DNA of 64,000 bases from Urechis unicinctus. Lineage: Eukaryota; Annelida; Polychaeta; Xenopneusta; Urechidae. The number at the start of each line of letters is the position of its first letter. The first letter of the stretch is position 1. Position numbers and translations under genes: made by a program. This document shows, piece by piece, positions 12,072-23,365 of the stretch. Location: contig CM067343.1 in the NCBI GenBank assembly GCA_034190875.2, positions 64,468,476-64,532,475 on the forward strand, written 5' to 3'. The notes under the pieces were generated by a model, which saw nothing but the letters and a program-made list of their open reading frames with translations, did not search any database and was not told the origin of the DNA.

Positions 12072-12636
12072 CCGGTGATGATTGTGATGAAATAGGCTGG
12101 TGATGATGATGATGATGAATCCGGTGATGATTGTAATGAAATAGGCTGGTGATGATGATGAATCCGGTGATGATTGTGATGAAATAGGCCAATGATGATG
12201 GTGCTCTTGCTGCTGATATAGAATGTTATGACTCTGGTTATTATATGGTGCCATGCATGTTTGATTCGATGGGAATTATTGCTGCTCACCTCAAATGAAC
12301 TTGTGAGCTTCAAAGGAAAAAGCCATGGTACAATGACTCGCTCGATGAGCAGCAGGGCTAGAACATAAGCTAAGGTGGAACCCAGGGCGTACTCGACTCC
12401 GTACATGTACATCTCTGCCGTCGTCCCCAAGATCATGATGGCCGACAAGGAAGACATCGACACAGAGAGCGCTGTAGGTAATACCGAGAGTTGACGATTT
12501 GCCACAAGGAACTCATTGGTTGTGCGCTGACGGCCCCCGGAGAAGGCATGGTAGACGCCGATAACCAACGAAACGACGAGGAAGATGACGAAGACGACGC
12601 AGTCAGCCCAGTGTAGGGTGCTTGTTTGGCTGACAT
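8513..12636 (-). CDS. Sodium-coupled solute symporter, SLC5 family (spliced; 5' exon not seen)
   Basis: Fifteen minus-strand exons with matching phases can be placed: 12290-12636, 11504-11572, 11350-11401, 11182-11249, 10853-10937, 10530-10581, 10278-10418, 10057-10192, 9882-9970, 9630-9745, 9467-9537, 9252-9338, 8933-9120, 8727-8824 and 8513-8646 (stop at 8513). Family marks include ADCVVFVIFLVVSLVIG (TM1), LVANRQLSVLPTALS, TSSFE joined to YLERRF, GGMKAVVYTDVFQ, DPTVRHTQWGF, CDPLTSGAI, ILPYFV and SVSSSLNG. The protein would move a small solute with Na+ across the plasma membrane; resemblance is closest to the SLC5A5/6/8/12 group, substrate unknown. The first listed exon begins after an acceptor in phase 1, so an upstream exon is missing, possibly displaced by the Polinton at 12.8 kb. 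The 10853 donor is the weakest junction. Confidence 0.88.
11645..12195. repeat. Minisatellite and (GAT)n tract in SLC5 intron
   Basis: Units of about 43 bp (GGCTGGTGATGATGATGAAT, then CCGGTGATGATTGTGATGAA) recur through the intron between the two most 5' visible exons, with a pure GAT tract at about 12015-12070. A longer block (TGCTGCTGATATAGAATGTT) is duplicated near 11910 and 12210. The histidine/serine-rich frames here are repeat artefacts. Confidence 0.88.
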
Positions 12637-12801
12637 CTGAAAATAAATGAAGTTTCCACAACTACTACCAATTCATTCGAGAGTATTTTTCGGTAAATGT
12701 TCATATCGAGGAACGTCTTTAAATCATTGAACGAAAAAACCATCAACGTGCATGCGACTGATTGATACCTGCCATGAGTCAGATGCGTATGCTTCCCTCA
12801 G

Positions 12802-12988
12802 TTGTCTTGTTAAATCGAAGAACTGATATCACTTGACACCGTGCGCAATCAGTCCGCGGTGGGAATCGTCAGACAGCTGAGTTTATAGCCTGCGCATCTG
12901 GAATTCATGTTGGAGTTGACACTTAAAATATGAACCTGGAGCGGCACCAGCACAGCTTCATTCTAAATCACCATACATGGGTGTGGAG
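12802..12988. repeat. Segment shared by the outer edges of two Polinton remnants (right copy)
   Basis: This is the second copy of the segment at 1-221, differing by scattered substitutions and one 32-base gap. It lies between the SLC5 exon at 12290-12636 and the first gene of the forward Polinton, where a left terminal inverted repeat is expected. No reverse-complement partner was found near 20.1 kb, so the right end of this element is lost. Confidence 0.55.
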
Positions 12989-13384
12989 ATATAATATTTG
13001 TATGATCAAATGGACCATACAGCATGCGCTTCTCCTCACATCTCTCAGTTTTTCTGTGGATATTCGCCAAAATCCGGTAAGCTTGGGTGCACTAAATAAA
13101 GTAACGTTTTGCAACGCTTGAACTGGAGATTGGTTTTCTATCCACCCGATCTAGAATCAATAATTTTGTATTGAAACATAAGATACACGACAAATTGGTA
13201 ACACAATAATATGCCAACGCATGATAATGATAGTCATAACTCCATAATGAGAGATGATAAAGATTGGGATAATAGGGCCATCGGCCATCCCCATTACGTT
13301 TCGGGTTTGGCGAGGGCTGGTTGTGAAGCACATCAACATAGGTTTTTTTAACATATTCCGAGAGGTCTGCGCCCTGAACAGTGC

Positions 13385-14101
13385 TTACCGGGTTTTGCCT
13401 AGGTCCATAAATACTAGACATCTTGGAAATTGAAGAACAATTTTTACAGGTAAATCGTGGTTTTTCAATAGACGTCCATTATTGTCCAGTAACTGAACCT
13501 TCAACTCATGCACAGTTCCGCTAGTAACACACTTACCCACAGGATTAGCGATGTTTGTGGTTATAATATCACCGAAAGAGCCACCCTCTAAGCCAACAAC
13601 TTCAAGCAGCGTAGGGGACGCACCATCTAGCATGTTGTGCGTGGTACTGACTTGATCGAGATGAACATAGAGTGTGTTAAAGATGCTAAAGTTGATGGGC
13701 CGGTCACCTGTTTAAGTATCTGAAGGAATTAAACGCAGACCCTGGCCATCATCAAGACCCAACATTTTTAACACACCGTCTGATATGCGTGCAGTTCCAT
13801 TATCAGGAACTCTGAGGGTAATAACCCCATTTGCAGCATCAACATCTAAACTAAGACCTATTGATGTAATCTGCTGCTGAAGAAGGCTGAAACTCCAGAG
13901 ACCAGGTTTTAACTGGACAGATCCTCCCTCTTCTGAAGCTCTTGACTGCCATTGAATGGTCTCGTTTGAGTTGAGATTGTACCAGCCCACAGTATACGTG
14001 ATTGACCTTAGGCCAACACATAGATCGCCCGCAGTGTTGTAAATAGGATTTTGCAGGGACACAGCCTCATCGCTTTGAACATTTGACAGGGTGTGATACA
14101 T
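13385..14101 (-). pseudogene. Polinton minor capsid (penton-like) protein, one internal stop
   Basis: The frame starts at the ATG at 14101, runs to a stop near 13710, and resumes immediately in the same frame to 13385. It carries words typical of Polinton/adintovirus penton proteins: LYVHLDQVSTTHNMLDGASP, TLLEVVGL and the C-terminal LLDNNGRLLKNHDLPVKI. This protein forms the vertices of the predicted icosahedral capsid. Its start lies only 6 bp from the divergent ATG at 14108, so both genes would share one tiny promoter. One nonsense codon makes it a pseudogene. A further frame (13421..13092, MSSIYGPRQNPVS) overlaps its end and may be a remnant of the next gene. Confidence 0.72.
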
Positions 14102-14107
14102 AGCACT

Positions 14108-15174
14108 ATGAATAAACAAGCCTTTACATTAAATATGAATAAAGCGTACAATACCGGGCCAGTGTACCCACCCCATATAGCCGCCGAGGATCTGACACAT
14201 CTCCTCATCCAGGTGAAATCGAATGATATCACAGATTCGTTTGGGGTGGAGTTTGATAAGTACTTGGTGCCAAACATAAGGGACGACACCCTTGTGGTTG
14301 GCTGGAGAACCAACCACATGCGATACTGGCAGAACCAGGTAAACTTTGATGTATGGTGCGCAACAAGCAGCTGTGGTGTTTCTGCCCTGGACCACCTCAA
14401 ATCTGACTCCCCAACACTAAGTAATCTCTACAGGTTCCACGCCTACTACACCATCCGGAGACTTTTAGATGAAATGAGAATAGCACTGCCAGATGACGTC
14501 ACATGGTCGGCTACCAACAATACCTTTGACAAGAGAAACTACCACCAGCTCTGCCACGAGTTTGGGGTTGACAAAAACAGCGACTGGAGGATAAAGGGCG
14601 GTAACCAGGGCCTAGGGCGGGTCTACTTCACCGACCCTGAAACACACGACGTACGGGCGATCACTCATTATGGAAACACCCACCTGTATGAATCCGTCAT
14701 ACAAACCTTTGAGAAATCAACCGACGGGTTTATTTTTCAGGGCAGCAAGCTACATATTGATTTTATAAAGCAAGACCAGGAGGGTGCAAGCACCGCATGG
14801 AGCACTTTCATCCTGGAAAAATCTGCGGGGTTCACCGCCCCAGGTATCACACGGATCAACGACAGCATTCGGACCTATGTCTGGGCCATTGTTGGTGCTC
14901 AAGCACAGACCCGCTCAGAGATACTAGGTGTTGGCACGTCCTTTGATGCCCAAAAGCAATTTCAGGTCACGCGGTTTTTGCTGTTCCAGATAGAGGAAGC
15001 TTTGACCATCTGCCACCATTTCCGATGGAACCGAAAATGGGAGATTTGGGAGTCCCCTCTCCACCTACCCTGAGCGGTGAGGCCAAAGTGAAGGCGCACG
15101 AGGATGAGAAAACCGCTCTTATTGTAGGCGGAATCGCTATAGGCTTAGCTGTGCTTTGGTTTGCTACGCAGTAA
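14108..15174 (+). pseudogene. Polinton protein with proline-rich region and C-terminal TM tail (frameshift)
   Basis: The frame beginning MNKQAFTLNMNKAYNTG is open to about 14977, where it includes a conserved-looking core (LVPNIRDDTLVVGWRTNH). A frameshift in the T-run near 14977 moves the true continuation to the next frame, giving AVPDRGSFDH, a proline-rich stretch, and the membrane tail ALIVGGIAIGLAVLWFA with a stop at 15172-15174. Copy 1 has the same tail, which confirms the frame choice. The layout is a large soluble domain plus tail anchor. I do not know its function; an internal virion or membrane-remodelling role is inference. I start at 14108 rather than 14093 because of the divergent neighbour. 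Confidence 0.65.
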
Positions 15175-15179
15175 GTCAC

Positions 15180-16385
15180 GGAGTATCAGTAGGATAACTC
15201 CCCCACTGCCACAGCTGCGGCCCATACATGTTCTGCCATCCAACCAGCCACCTTTGCAGCTGACTTAAGCAGCCATGATATGATGCACCCAATGATTCCT
15301 GGAAGGGCAGCTGCTGCCTTACCAGCTAGGCCCTTCAGGACATTTGCCAAGGAGTTCAGCTGTTTTTTAATCCATTCCTATACACCAGGCTAATCAACTG
15401 GCGCCGGCGTTGGGGCCGGGGTTGCACTAGTGCTCCCTCCACCCGTCAAAGCAACTACCAGGGTCGAGATTGCCGATCCAACCGCAGTGAGGATGGAGAC
15501 GATTGTTATGCCCTGCTCCCGGAACAGGGTGCGTTCACGCTTAGCTAGCGTTGTGTCCTTGTTAAGAAGTCTGTCGATCGTTTTTCTGATGCGGTAAATT
15601 TTGGTTCGCAGACGTTCACGGTTTGCAGAGGCAGGCTCAACACGGCACGCCGCAGGTCCCCAGCTCTGCAAGCTCATTTTATTGGAATTTCCATGCTCGA
15701 CTATCCTTCCTCCCATCCTCCTCCAAGCTTGCCATTTTAGCTTTGCGCCGGTCTATCTCCCTTTCTATCTCAGTTATCTTAGCTAGATTGTTGACCAGCT
15801 CACCCCTCTGGGTCTGCATAGCCTTATCAAGCCCCATAAGCTCTCTGAGTGGTAGTTCGTTGTCTGTTTGTGCACCTATGTCTTGGATGGTGTTATGAAC
15901 GTCCTCTATAAAGCTTGTTTCTCCCGCGCCATCTGTTTTATACCCGGTTTTATTTCCGGTTCCATCGGAAATGGCTTCAGGGCCACTCATTTCTAAATTC
16001 TCTGCGGCCCTAGCAGCTGCTTGGTCAACGCCTTGGAGGGCTTGTGCTGCCTTTTGTGACACCGCTTTTCGGGACCACTCAGTAAACCCCAAACCATCAC
16101 GGATGACCTTAGCCCCCCCTCCCCCTTTACTAGCTATTGTATAGTGAAAGTGGGGTTTTAGTACGAGAATTTGTAATACTTAAGCCACGGTAGTCCTTCA
16201 AACAAGTTCAAACTTTCCATAATCACGGCCGAGGGAATGTCCCCTCCTATAGCACACGGAGTTGGGAAAGAAGGGGCCTCTGGGAGTGTCTCATCCTCTA
16301 TTTCAGCAACGGGCCAATCCTCTCTTCCAGGGTCGTGCCAATCCTCCTCCACTGCGTCGTCAAATGCTGGGTTATCAAACTCCAT
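15180..16385 (-). pseudogene. Polinton accessory protein with acidic N-terminus and hydrophobic C-terminus (broken)
   Basis: This is the counterpart of the gene at 4254-5165. Pieces are 16385..16158 (MEFDNPAF start), 16092..15679 (coiled coil ending near IEREIDRRKAKMASLEEDGR), 15716..15390 (block REQGITIVSILTAVGSAIST then an alanine/proline-rich linker) and a further stretch to about 15180 (AKVAGWMAEHVWAAAVAVG). Frames change several times. It converges with the TM-tail gene and diverges from the capsid gene at 16420, with only 34 bp between the two start codons. The role is unknown; conservation of the layout across two elements argues for a standard element gene. Confidence 0.65.
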
Positions 16386-16419
16386 GTGTTAAAGATATAA
16401 TTGTAAATAAGCATTCAAC

Positions 16420-17517
16420 ATGGCGAGTACTTACGGACGCAAACTAAACCCACACCGCCGGATACGCGAACCCCTAGGGGTAGAGGGCGTGCGACAGTCT
16501 GTAGTCGTTACAAACAATGCAAGCCCTATTGACCAGAACCAACAACTGCTGGTTCGCCTCCCCAATTTAGGCGCAGACGACGTCATTGTTCCAGGGACAG
16601 CACGGCTGGCCTTTATAATCACGCTGACCTCGACTGATGTTGACAGCAGCGTTGTGCAAAACCTGGGTTGCGCCGCGGTTAAGAACATGACAATCAAGAT
16701 TTCTGGCAATGAGTTCATGTCTATTGATGACAGCGATGTGTACCACTGTTACCACGACTTGTGGCAGACTGTACAGGAGAGGCAGGGCCTCCAGTACCAG
16801 GGCATTGACACATCAGATGACAGATACGCAACTAAGATACGAGTGGGGGCAGGAGACAAGGATGAGACCAAGGAAGATGTCAAGGCCGTAGCCTATGTCT
16901 ATGGTAACAGGTTCTGCGTGCCGCTTGACTTTGAACTCCTCGAGAGCCATATGCCATTCTACCAGAGCGCGCTTAGTAATAGACTGGAATACAAGCTCAC
17001 GTTCAATGACTACAACCGCGTGATTCACGCAACAGGCGACACCGACGCCAGCTACAAAATTGATGTCATCTCCTTAGAGTATGACATGGTTACCCAACCA
17101 GAGTTAGCCGGTATGATACGCATCCAGTACACAGGTCGACTTGCAATTCTGTATGACCGTGTGCTTCGTCACAGGAAGCTTGTTTACAATAAAAGAGATA
17201 CACTGTGGATCATCAACCTGAACGTGCTGGCTCGCATCATGAAGGGCATCCTACTGCTCTTTGAAGACCCGGCCAATGCCTCATTCGCCAGGAAGACAGA
17301 GTCGTTCTACAACCCAAAGATTACAAAAGTTAAGGTTACCATTGAGGGCATCCACAACCAACTCTATGTCCAGAGCATGCGTGGATACCAGTAGTGGGAC
17401 GAGGTGAAGAAGGCCTTTGCAGCAACGAGTAAACGAGACCCCAGTGTAGCAATAGCAGTAAAAGACTTGCCGAACGTTTCCATAGGAGAGTACCTAACCA
17501 GTAAGTATGCTCTGTGA
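16420..17517 (+). pseudogene. Polinton major capsid protein, one internal stop
   Basis: This is the double jelly-roll major capsid protein. The frame is open from ATG 16420 to a TAG at 17392 and continues in frame to TGA 17515-17517, about 365 codons. It shows family-like blocks: DFELLESHMPFYQSALSNRL, EYKLTFNDYNRVI, SFYNPKITKVKVTIEG and NQLYVQSMRGYQ just before the nonsense codon, followed by WDEVKKAF. Capsid genes separate Polintons from ordinary DNA transposons and link them to adintoviruses. Neighbours are the accessory gene (divergent) and the packaging ATPase (downstream, same strand). A single nonsense mutation suggests fairly recent decay. Confidence 0.85.
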
Positions 17518-17681
17518 CTCGACTTAAGGACGAGTGATGACGACCAGCTGCATGGTAGTGGCAGGGCCATGGAAAAAAGCGTCTGAGGGCATCACCATAC
17601 AGATCACAAAAAAAGCAGAGGCAGTCGGTGCATTGAACGTCTATATGTATATTGTTATGGATGCACAGTTTAACATTAAAA

Positions 17682-18302
17682 ATGGCAGGTTCGGCAGCGC
17701 AGTCTACTAAGTTTACATTTGCAGATGGTCCCAGTTGTGCTATTATTTGTGGGCAGACAGGGTGCGGGAAAACCGTATTCATCCTCGACCTACTACAAGG
17801 GCTCTTCATCGGCGCCTTCGAACATATTGTAATCCTCTGCCCTACCATAAGTTTTAACGAGGCCTTTCAGTTGCGGTCATGGGTGTGGGATGATACAGAG
17901 GTGTACGCGGTTGAAACGAGGGAGCGGCTCCATGACCATTTGCGGGCTTTCTACCATTGTTTTAAGGGCGAGCCCACCCTGTACATTATTGATGACTGTT
18001 CGGCAACAAAGGCCTTAAACAAGAAGAAAGACATGTTATCCGAACTGGCCTTTAGTGGCCGCCATGCCCGGCAAAGTGTCTGGGTCCTCACCCAATAGTA
18101 CAACTCTGTGCTGAAGGACCTTTGTGAGCTGACTCGCTGGATGGTGCTCTTTTACACCAAGGACTCGTTTGAAGACGCCTTACGAGAGAATGATGTGATC
18201 CCAACAAGAGAGGAACGTGCCGCAGTACGCCAGCTACTAGCAAAGACCAAGCACGCAAAACAGCTGCTGAAGACTGATCAACCTACTACATATGCCGATT
18301 GA
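17682..18302 (+). pseudogene. Polinton genome-packaging ATPase (A32/FtsK-HerA type), one internal stop
   Basis: The protein begins MAGSAAQSTKFTF. Walker A is GQTGCGKT (residues about 23-30) and Walker B is LYIIDDC, followed by a sensor-like block ending VWVLTQ. A TAG at 18096-18098 follows that glutamine, and the frame continues to 18302 (YNSVLKDLCELTRWMVLFYT). The family powers DNA packaging into the capsid. It follows the capsid gene on the same strand, the usual Polinton arrangement. Apart from the one stop codon the gene is complete. Confidence 0.85.
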
Positions 18303-18588
18303 AGTGATATTGGCACTAATAGCGGCCGCCGCATCGGTAGCAAATTTAAGTTTATTGATCTGGGTTGAGGTGCAGTATTTTGAAGCTCGAAGGTGTATAC
18401 GTATATTCATTGATCCTGATACCATTATTGACAAACTCCTTGAACAGGACGCGGCTGGCCCAGTGTCTGATGGAGCGGAACCCACCGGTACAACCTCCAA
18501 TGCCATTTCCGGTGGAACCGGAAATGGAGGTGCAGATATGTCTTCTAAGAGAGGTCGCAGGATATACAAGCGAGGACCGCTGCATTGA
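18292..18588 (+). CDS. Small single-pass membrane protein of the Polinton
   Basis: An intact 98-residue frame begins MPIEVILALIAAAASVANLS, which is an N-terminal hydrophobic segment, and ends in a basic tail (SSKRGRRIYKRGPLH). It overlaps the end of the ATPase frame by 11 bases, so the two were probably co-expressed. Its middle is glycine/serine rich. No family recognised. It is followed directly by the truncated integrase. Confidence 0.45.
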   Translation: MPIEVILALIAAAASVANLSLLIWVEVQYFEARRCIRIFIDPDTIIDKLLEQDAAGPVSDGAEPTGTTSNAISGGTGNGGADMSSKRGRRIYKRGPLH

Positions 18589-18597
18589 CCTAAACTA

Positions 18598-19200
18598 CTT
18601 CAGGTGGACCCCGGACGGGAGTTTATGGGAGCAGTGAATCAGCTGCTAGCAAAACATGGAGTATCAGTCAGACGTGGCCGTGTGAATATCCATCGTGACC
18701 AGGCTATAGTGGAGCGCTTTAACCAAACACTGGCTGAACGACTGTTTGGACACCAGTATGCCGAAGATTTAAGGGATACTGGAAAACGATCGACTGAGTG
18801 GGTTTCTCAACTGCAGGCTGTAGTCTCTGCGATAACTAATGAGGTGATCCGCTTGACTGGGAAAAAAAACACCTAAAGATGCTATAAAGGGTGAGCCTGT
18901 ACTACTTTTATTGGATGGACCACTCCGTGGCTTTGTTAAGGCTGGGGTGGCACGCACCTCTGTCCCCATCCCCAAGCCGTGCAGACCAGTCCCAGCTCCG
19001 CGCAGACCAGTCCTTGCCCCACGCTCGCCGCAACCCAGTCCCCAGTCCCCACAGCACGTCTTGCCTTCAAGAAGAATAAGTGGGCTGTTAAAAACTATTT
19101 GCGTGGATGGGTGGCACCTACCTGAAACTGTCGAGAAAGCTGGCGATAAAGAAGGCAATCATAAACGTAAAAAACACAAACGACCCATTCCGGCTTCTAT
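18598..19200 (+). pseudogene. Polinton integrase, C-terminal fragment
   Basis: The frame 18604-18876 carries the end of an RVE-type integrase core: DPGREFMGAVNQLLAKHGV, then IVERFNQTLAERLFG, which contains the conserved Glu-bearing helix, and later EVIRLTGKK. The reading changes frame near 18870 and continues as a basic, proline-rich tail to about 19200. The N-terminal zinc domain and first catalytic Asp are missing. Integrase inserts the element into host DNA, so this copy could not move itself. Confidence 0.75.
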
Positions 19201-19202
19201 AT

Positions 19203-20045
19203 TCCATTGAAACGGCTCTGCACCGGTTGCCAAGGACCCACAGCGACCATCGAAATATAATATTCAGTGGCTTTTGGATCTGCTGAAAGGTAAAGGTGTA
19301 GAATATCCAACACCCATGCCGCATATTGAACCTAGCCTTGAACATCTTTGGCTGGGATGGGAAGGCCATCATTGTTCACTGCACGAGTAAGCACTCTGGT
19401 ACATGCATAAACCTCATGTTGGTTGAGGAGGACGGCAGGTTTCATTACACGCAGATCAAATATCTGAACCGCTTGCTCTATGATCAGAGTAAGCATAACG
19501 AGCGCAAGTTCTTCTGCACATTAGGATGAATACAGATATGCGCAAGGCCGCCACCAGCGACTTTGAGAAGGATCTCTATAAACTTATGAACAACTCCGTC
19601 TTTGGTAAATGATGGAGAGTTGACGTTAAGATTGTGCGCTCTTTGGAAAAAGAAAAAATACGTAGGCTTGTGGCCGGCCCCGCCTATGCTCGACAAAAAG
19701 TCCTTCCCATGCAAGAAGGTGCTAGGGAAAATGAAGGATGAGTGTGCTGGTGTGGCTATTAAAGAGTATGTTGGCCTACGCCCAAAGATGTACTCGATCT
19801 TGATGTCGAGCCAGGATGAGATTAAAAGGGCAAAGGGCGTGAAGAAGGTGGTGGTCAAGAAGCATCCACGACACGCTCAGTACGTGGAGTCACTATTCAC
19901 CCAAAAGCAATTCAGGCATGGGATGATCATGCTGCGCAGTGACTGCCACAAAATATACGGGCTTCACGTCAACAAGCGGTGGATAGCTGAGAATGGTGTA
20001 GACACCCTGGCCTATGGTCACAACAAACTAGCCCTTGGTGTGCAA
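19203..20045 (+). pseudogene. Polinton polymerase B with large internal deletion
   Basis: Fragments in order are PQRPSKYNIQWLLDLLKGKG near 19240, the N-terminal domain (19326-19520, ends at KFFC), then a jump to the motif B region KLMNNSVFGK with an immediate stop near 19610, and then the C-terminal domain 19720-20040 ([41 protein letters not shown]). The exonuclease and motif A regions are deleted. The gene lies on the plus strand, opposite to copy 1. Similarity to the element ends near 20045 just before a perfect hairpin. Confidence 0.8.
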
Positions 20046-20080
20046 AAATCTTGTATAAGTTGCCAAGGGGTCAGTATTAT

Positions 20081-20117
20081 ATATATGGGGGTACTGCGCC
20101 AGTACCCCCACTATATA
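20081..20117. repeat. Perfect hairpin at the broken end of the forward Polinton
   Basis: GGGGGTACTG and CAGTACCCCC are perfect reverse complements separated by CGC, with AT-rich arms (ATATAT / TATATA) outside. It lies about 40 bp after the last recognisable polymerase codon. Confidence 0.85.
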
Positions 20118-20221
20118 TACTACTACTTGGCCAAATGTATCAGGAAGTTAAAAAAGTTATTCAAAGTCGGCCAAAAATTGAACAAGTTAGGATGGATTTT
20201 AAAATTTTTTGACCAATGACT

Positions 20222-23205
20222 TTCCCACATCGGACGGGTGGAAAAACTTTCGATTCGTAACAATTACTTTGAATTAGGCTTCCATGATATGCTAACTCTA
20301 TTGCAATCAAACAATTCTTCAGGTAGATATTGATGATTTAAAATTGCTTTTGATGACCTTGACCTTGATTTGAGGTCATGGAAAAAAAAAACCAAGGCTC
20401 TGGGTTCTGCGCACCAGCCATACATTCCAATTAAGAAAAATACTTCGAAAAATTGTTATTTGTATCGTAAAACAATTTGTTTTTACAAACAAACACGGTG
20501 TAAATGAAACCTGTGGGTTCTGGGCACGAATAACACTTTCTATTTAGAAATCGAATTCGAAAATATGTTGAAAATTTCGACCTGACAATAAAATTCCGAT
20601 AATATGTTGACCATTGCGACTTGTAATGCGAGATAAAAAAGCTAACAAAAGATTATTTGATTTCTTCATTACATATTCTAAGCATTCTTTAAGCTAGAAT
20701 TTAAATTGTTATTTTGCTAATACACTTGTTATAATGGATGAATAAAACGTTTTAAACGAGGGATGTATGGCAAATAATTTTTTTTCAAAAAAATAAAAAT
20801 GAAAATGAAGAAATTTTAACTCTTGTAACTCAATCAATGTCGGATAAGCAGTGCATTGAATACTTGTACTCTCAATCGGCCTTTTGTTCAAGGAGCTCTT
20901 TCAAAGAGTGTATAGCTTCGCTAAGAGGATTTGCTCGGAGTGGCTCTGCCACGATCGCTTCCCTATTTTTTATACACAGTCACTGTTAGGTGGCGGTACC
21001 TTGCGATAAACAAAATTGCAAGTGTATAGTGGGAGAAATTACAAGTACAATATCATTTGTACAGCCTTTGCACTCAGACTTCTTCTACACTCGACACAGT
21101 TGATTGTGTACAGTTGTTACCCTTGGTACAGGTATTACATTGAATTTGGTTGTTTTGCAGTTGTTGCACTTGGTACACTGGTTACGTTTAATACAGTTCG
21201 AACATTGGGCACGGTAACTACTCTGGATAAAGTTATTGCCCTGATTAAGTTGTTACCATTGGTGCAGTTGTTACCATGTAAACGATTGTAACACTGGCTA
21301 CAGTTGTTGTCTTGGTTACAGATGTTACCCTGAGTACAGATTTTACCCTGATAACATTTGTTACATAGGTTTAAGTTTTTATGCTGGGTACATTTGTTAC
21401 CTTGGGTAGAGTTGTTATGCTGAGTGCAATTGTTACCATGGGCACAGTTGTTACACTGGGTACAATTGTCATATTGAGTGCAGTTGATAACCTAGGTACA
21501 GTTTTTGAACTGAGTACTGTTGTTACCCTTGGTACAGCTTTTGTCTAGTCTTTGAATGGGGTGCAGTTCTTTCCAATGGTACAGTCGTTACTCTTAGTAC
21601 TGTTGTTACATTGTGTTAAGTTGCTAGAGTGGGTGCAGTTGTTACACCTGGTACTGCATTTATCCTGGATATGTTTTACTCAGGATATCATTGTTAAATT
21701 GGATACAGCTGTTCAACTGGGGAAATATTGATGATTTAGCATTTGCTTCGATGACCTTGACCTTTGCGTTCAAGATCAAAATATAACCTCTGGGTTTCAC
21801 GCACTTTCCAACTATCTTATGTCTTCCATACTGGTTTTTTTTTCTTCTCTCCAGCCTAAGTTTTTCGGGCTTTTCTCCTGAACTGTTGGACATTTCAACA
21901 TGAAATGTTGGGGAATGATAGATCAAGTTGGGACACAACTACCGATCCAGATTGACGCGCATGCGCAGTGTTGGAGGCTTATGGGATCGATTTTTCGTCG
22001 ATTTTTCCCCCAATTTTCTGTAACTATCTCCTCCATAACTACTGCAGTTACGAACATATGAATTACATGGTTGTAACAAGCAATTATCGTAGCATGGAAT
22101 AGTTGGAAAAAATACTTGTTTTCACTTTTTGTACTTTGTATAATGACATGTGTCTTAGAGTACCTATCGCGTTCTCTCCTCGCTGATATATCTGAAACGA
22201 CTGTATTTACGCGCATGAAATTTTGTCAGTATTTAGAACTTGGCCTCGTGATAATGATTGTAACAGAATTTTAAGCATTCACAGTAATAAAAAAATAAAA
22301 AAAGTTAAAAGGACGCTTAGTTTTAATGTTTTCAGCTTAGCGAGTAGGCTTTCTGCAGGCTTGACATGTCTAAGTAGGCCAAACCTACGTAATCGACCTG
22401 AGGCATTCATCGCTTCCCTCGGCTTTGCATTGATTTTGCTAAGCGGTCATGTCAAAACATCTGCTAAGGGGTCATGTCAAAACATCTAAGCGGCAGCAAT
22501 TTGTGACATCTATCCTAAAATAGTGCGCGTTACCAGCTCCCCTCGCTGACATCTATCGTAAACGTGTGCGGCGCACAGGGGGCCTTAACACCAACCTTAC
22601 GTTATGTAAACAAGGCGCAATCACAGTCCCGATTGTTGAACTAATAGGTCAAGTATTCGTTTTGTTTAGTGTTGCTGCCCCAAGTACCAACGTAAAAAAC
22701 GGTTGTCCTGAATTCGTTTTATTCTTAATTCACTTACAGTGCCGTGAAACTGGACGTAAACACAAAATAGAACAATTCCAGTAACAAAGCACAGACACGC
22801 AAATGATTTAATTTTGATACCAAGTAAATCTCAACAATCGAATCAGCAAGGTTTACAGGAAGTAACGTTGTAAAAGCAAAGCAGTTCAAATAAAGAGTAA
22901 CTAGAGAACAATGATCTCACAAAAAGGATTACAACATATAAATACCTCGTTGGGAGCTTTCGAACTTAGAGCAACAAAAATGCGTGCGTTGTGCTTCAGT
23001 TTTAATTGCGAATTGAAGGCCCGCCAGAAAGTTCGTTAGCGGATGAATACAAACACAGTAATAGTGGGCATTATTGACAAACATGTTCTTTAATTATAAC
23101 TAGTGCATCATGACGTGCGCAGTAAGGTGTCGCCCTCTGTTGGACTTTGTTATCATTGTAACATGTGCTTCGTATGTATTAAATGCGTAACAGCGCCAAA
23201 TGGAA
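20222..23205. other. Non-coding stretch with dispersed and tandem repeats
   Basis: No gene recognised. Contents: two members of a dispersed repeat with a TGACCTTGACCT core (near 20330-20420 and 21730-21810; a third at 30270-30330), a degenerate tandem array at 21100-21665, and a short direct repeat GGTCATGTCAAAACATCT near 22443-22487. Confidence 0.6.
21100..21665. repeat. Degenerate minisatellite, about 20-24 bp unit
   Basis: Degenerate copies of a GTTGTTACCNTGGGTACA-type unit run through the stretch with many substitutions and small gaps. No coding signal. Confidence 0.75.
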
Positions 23206-23365
23206 GTCGTTCCTATTTATGATAACAAAGTCAGGGCAACAAGAGCCCCAACCACGTAAATGAGCATTCGACGCTGCAGACAGGACCGCCTCAAGACAGT
23301 GCAGCGTGAGCCATAGTCAACTACCCTATTATCGCCCACACAGTTAACCACAACAAACGGACCAG

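Noticed and set aside
11648..12661. A 337-codon frame covering the SLC5 exon and a His/Ser-rich tail
   Set aside because: Only the first part is a real exon; the rest reads through the donor at 12289 into an intronic minisatellite.
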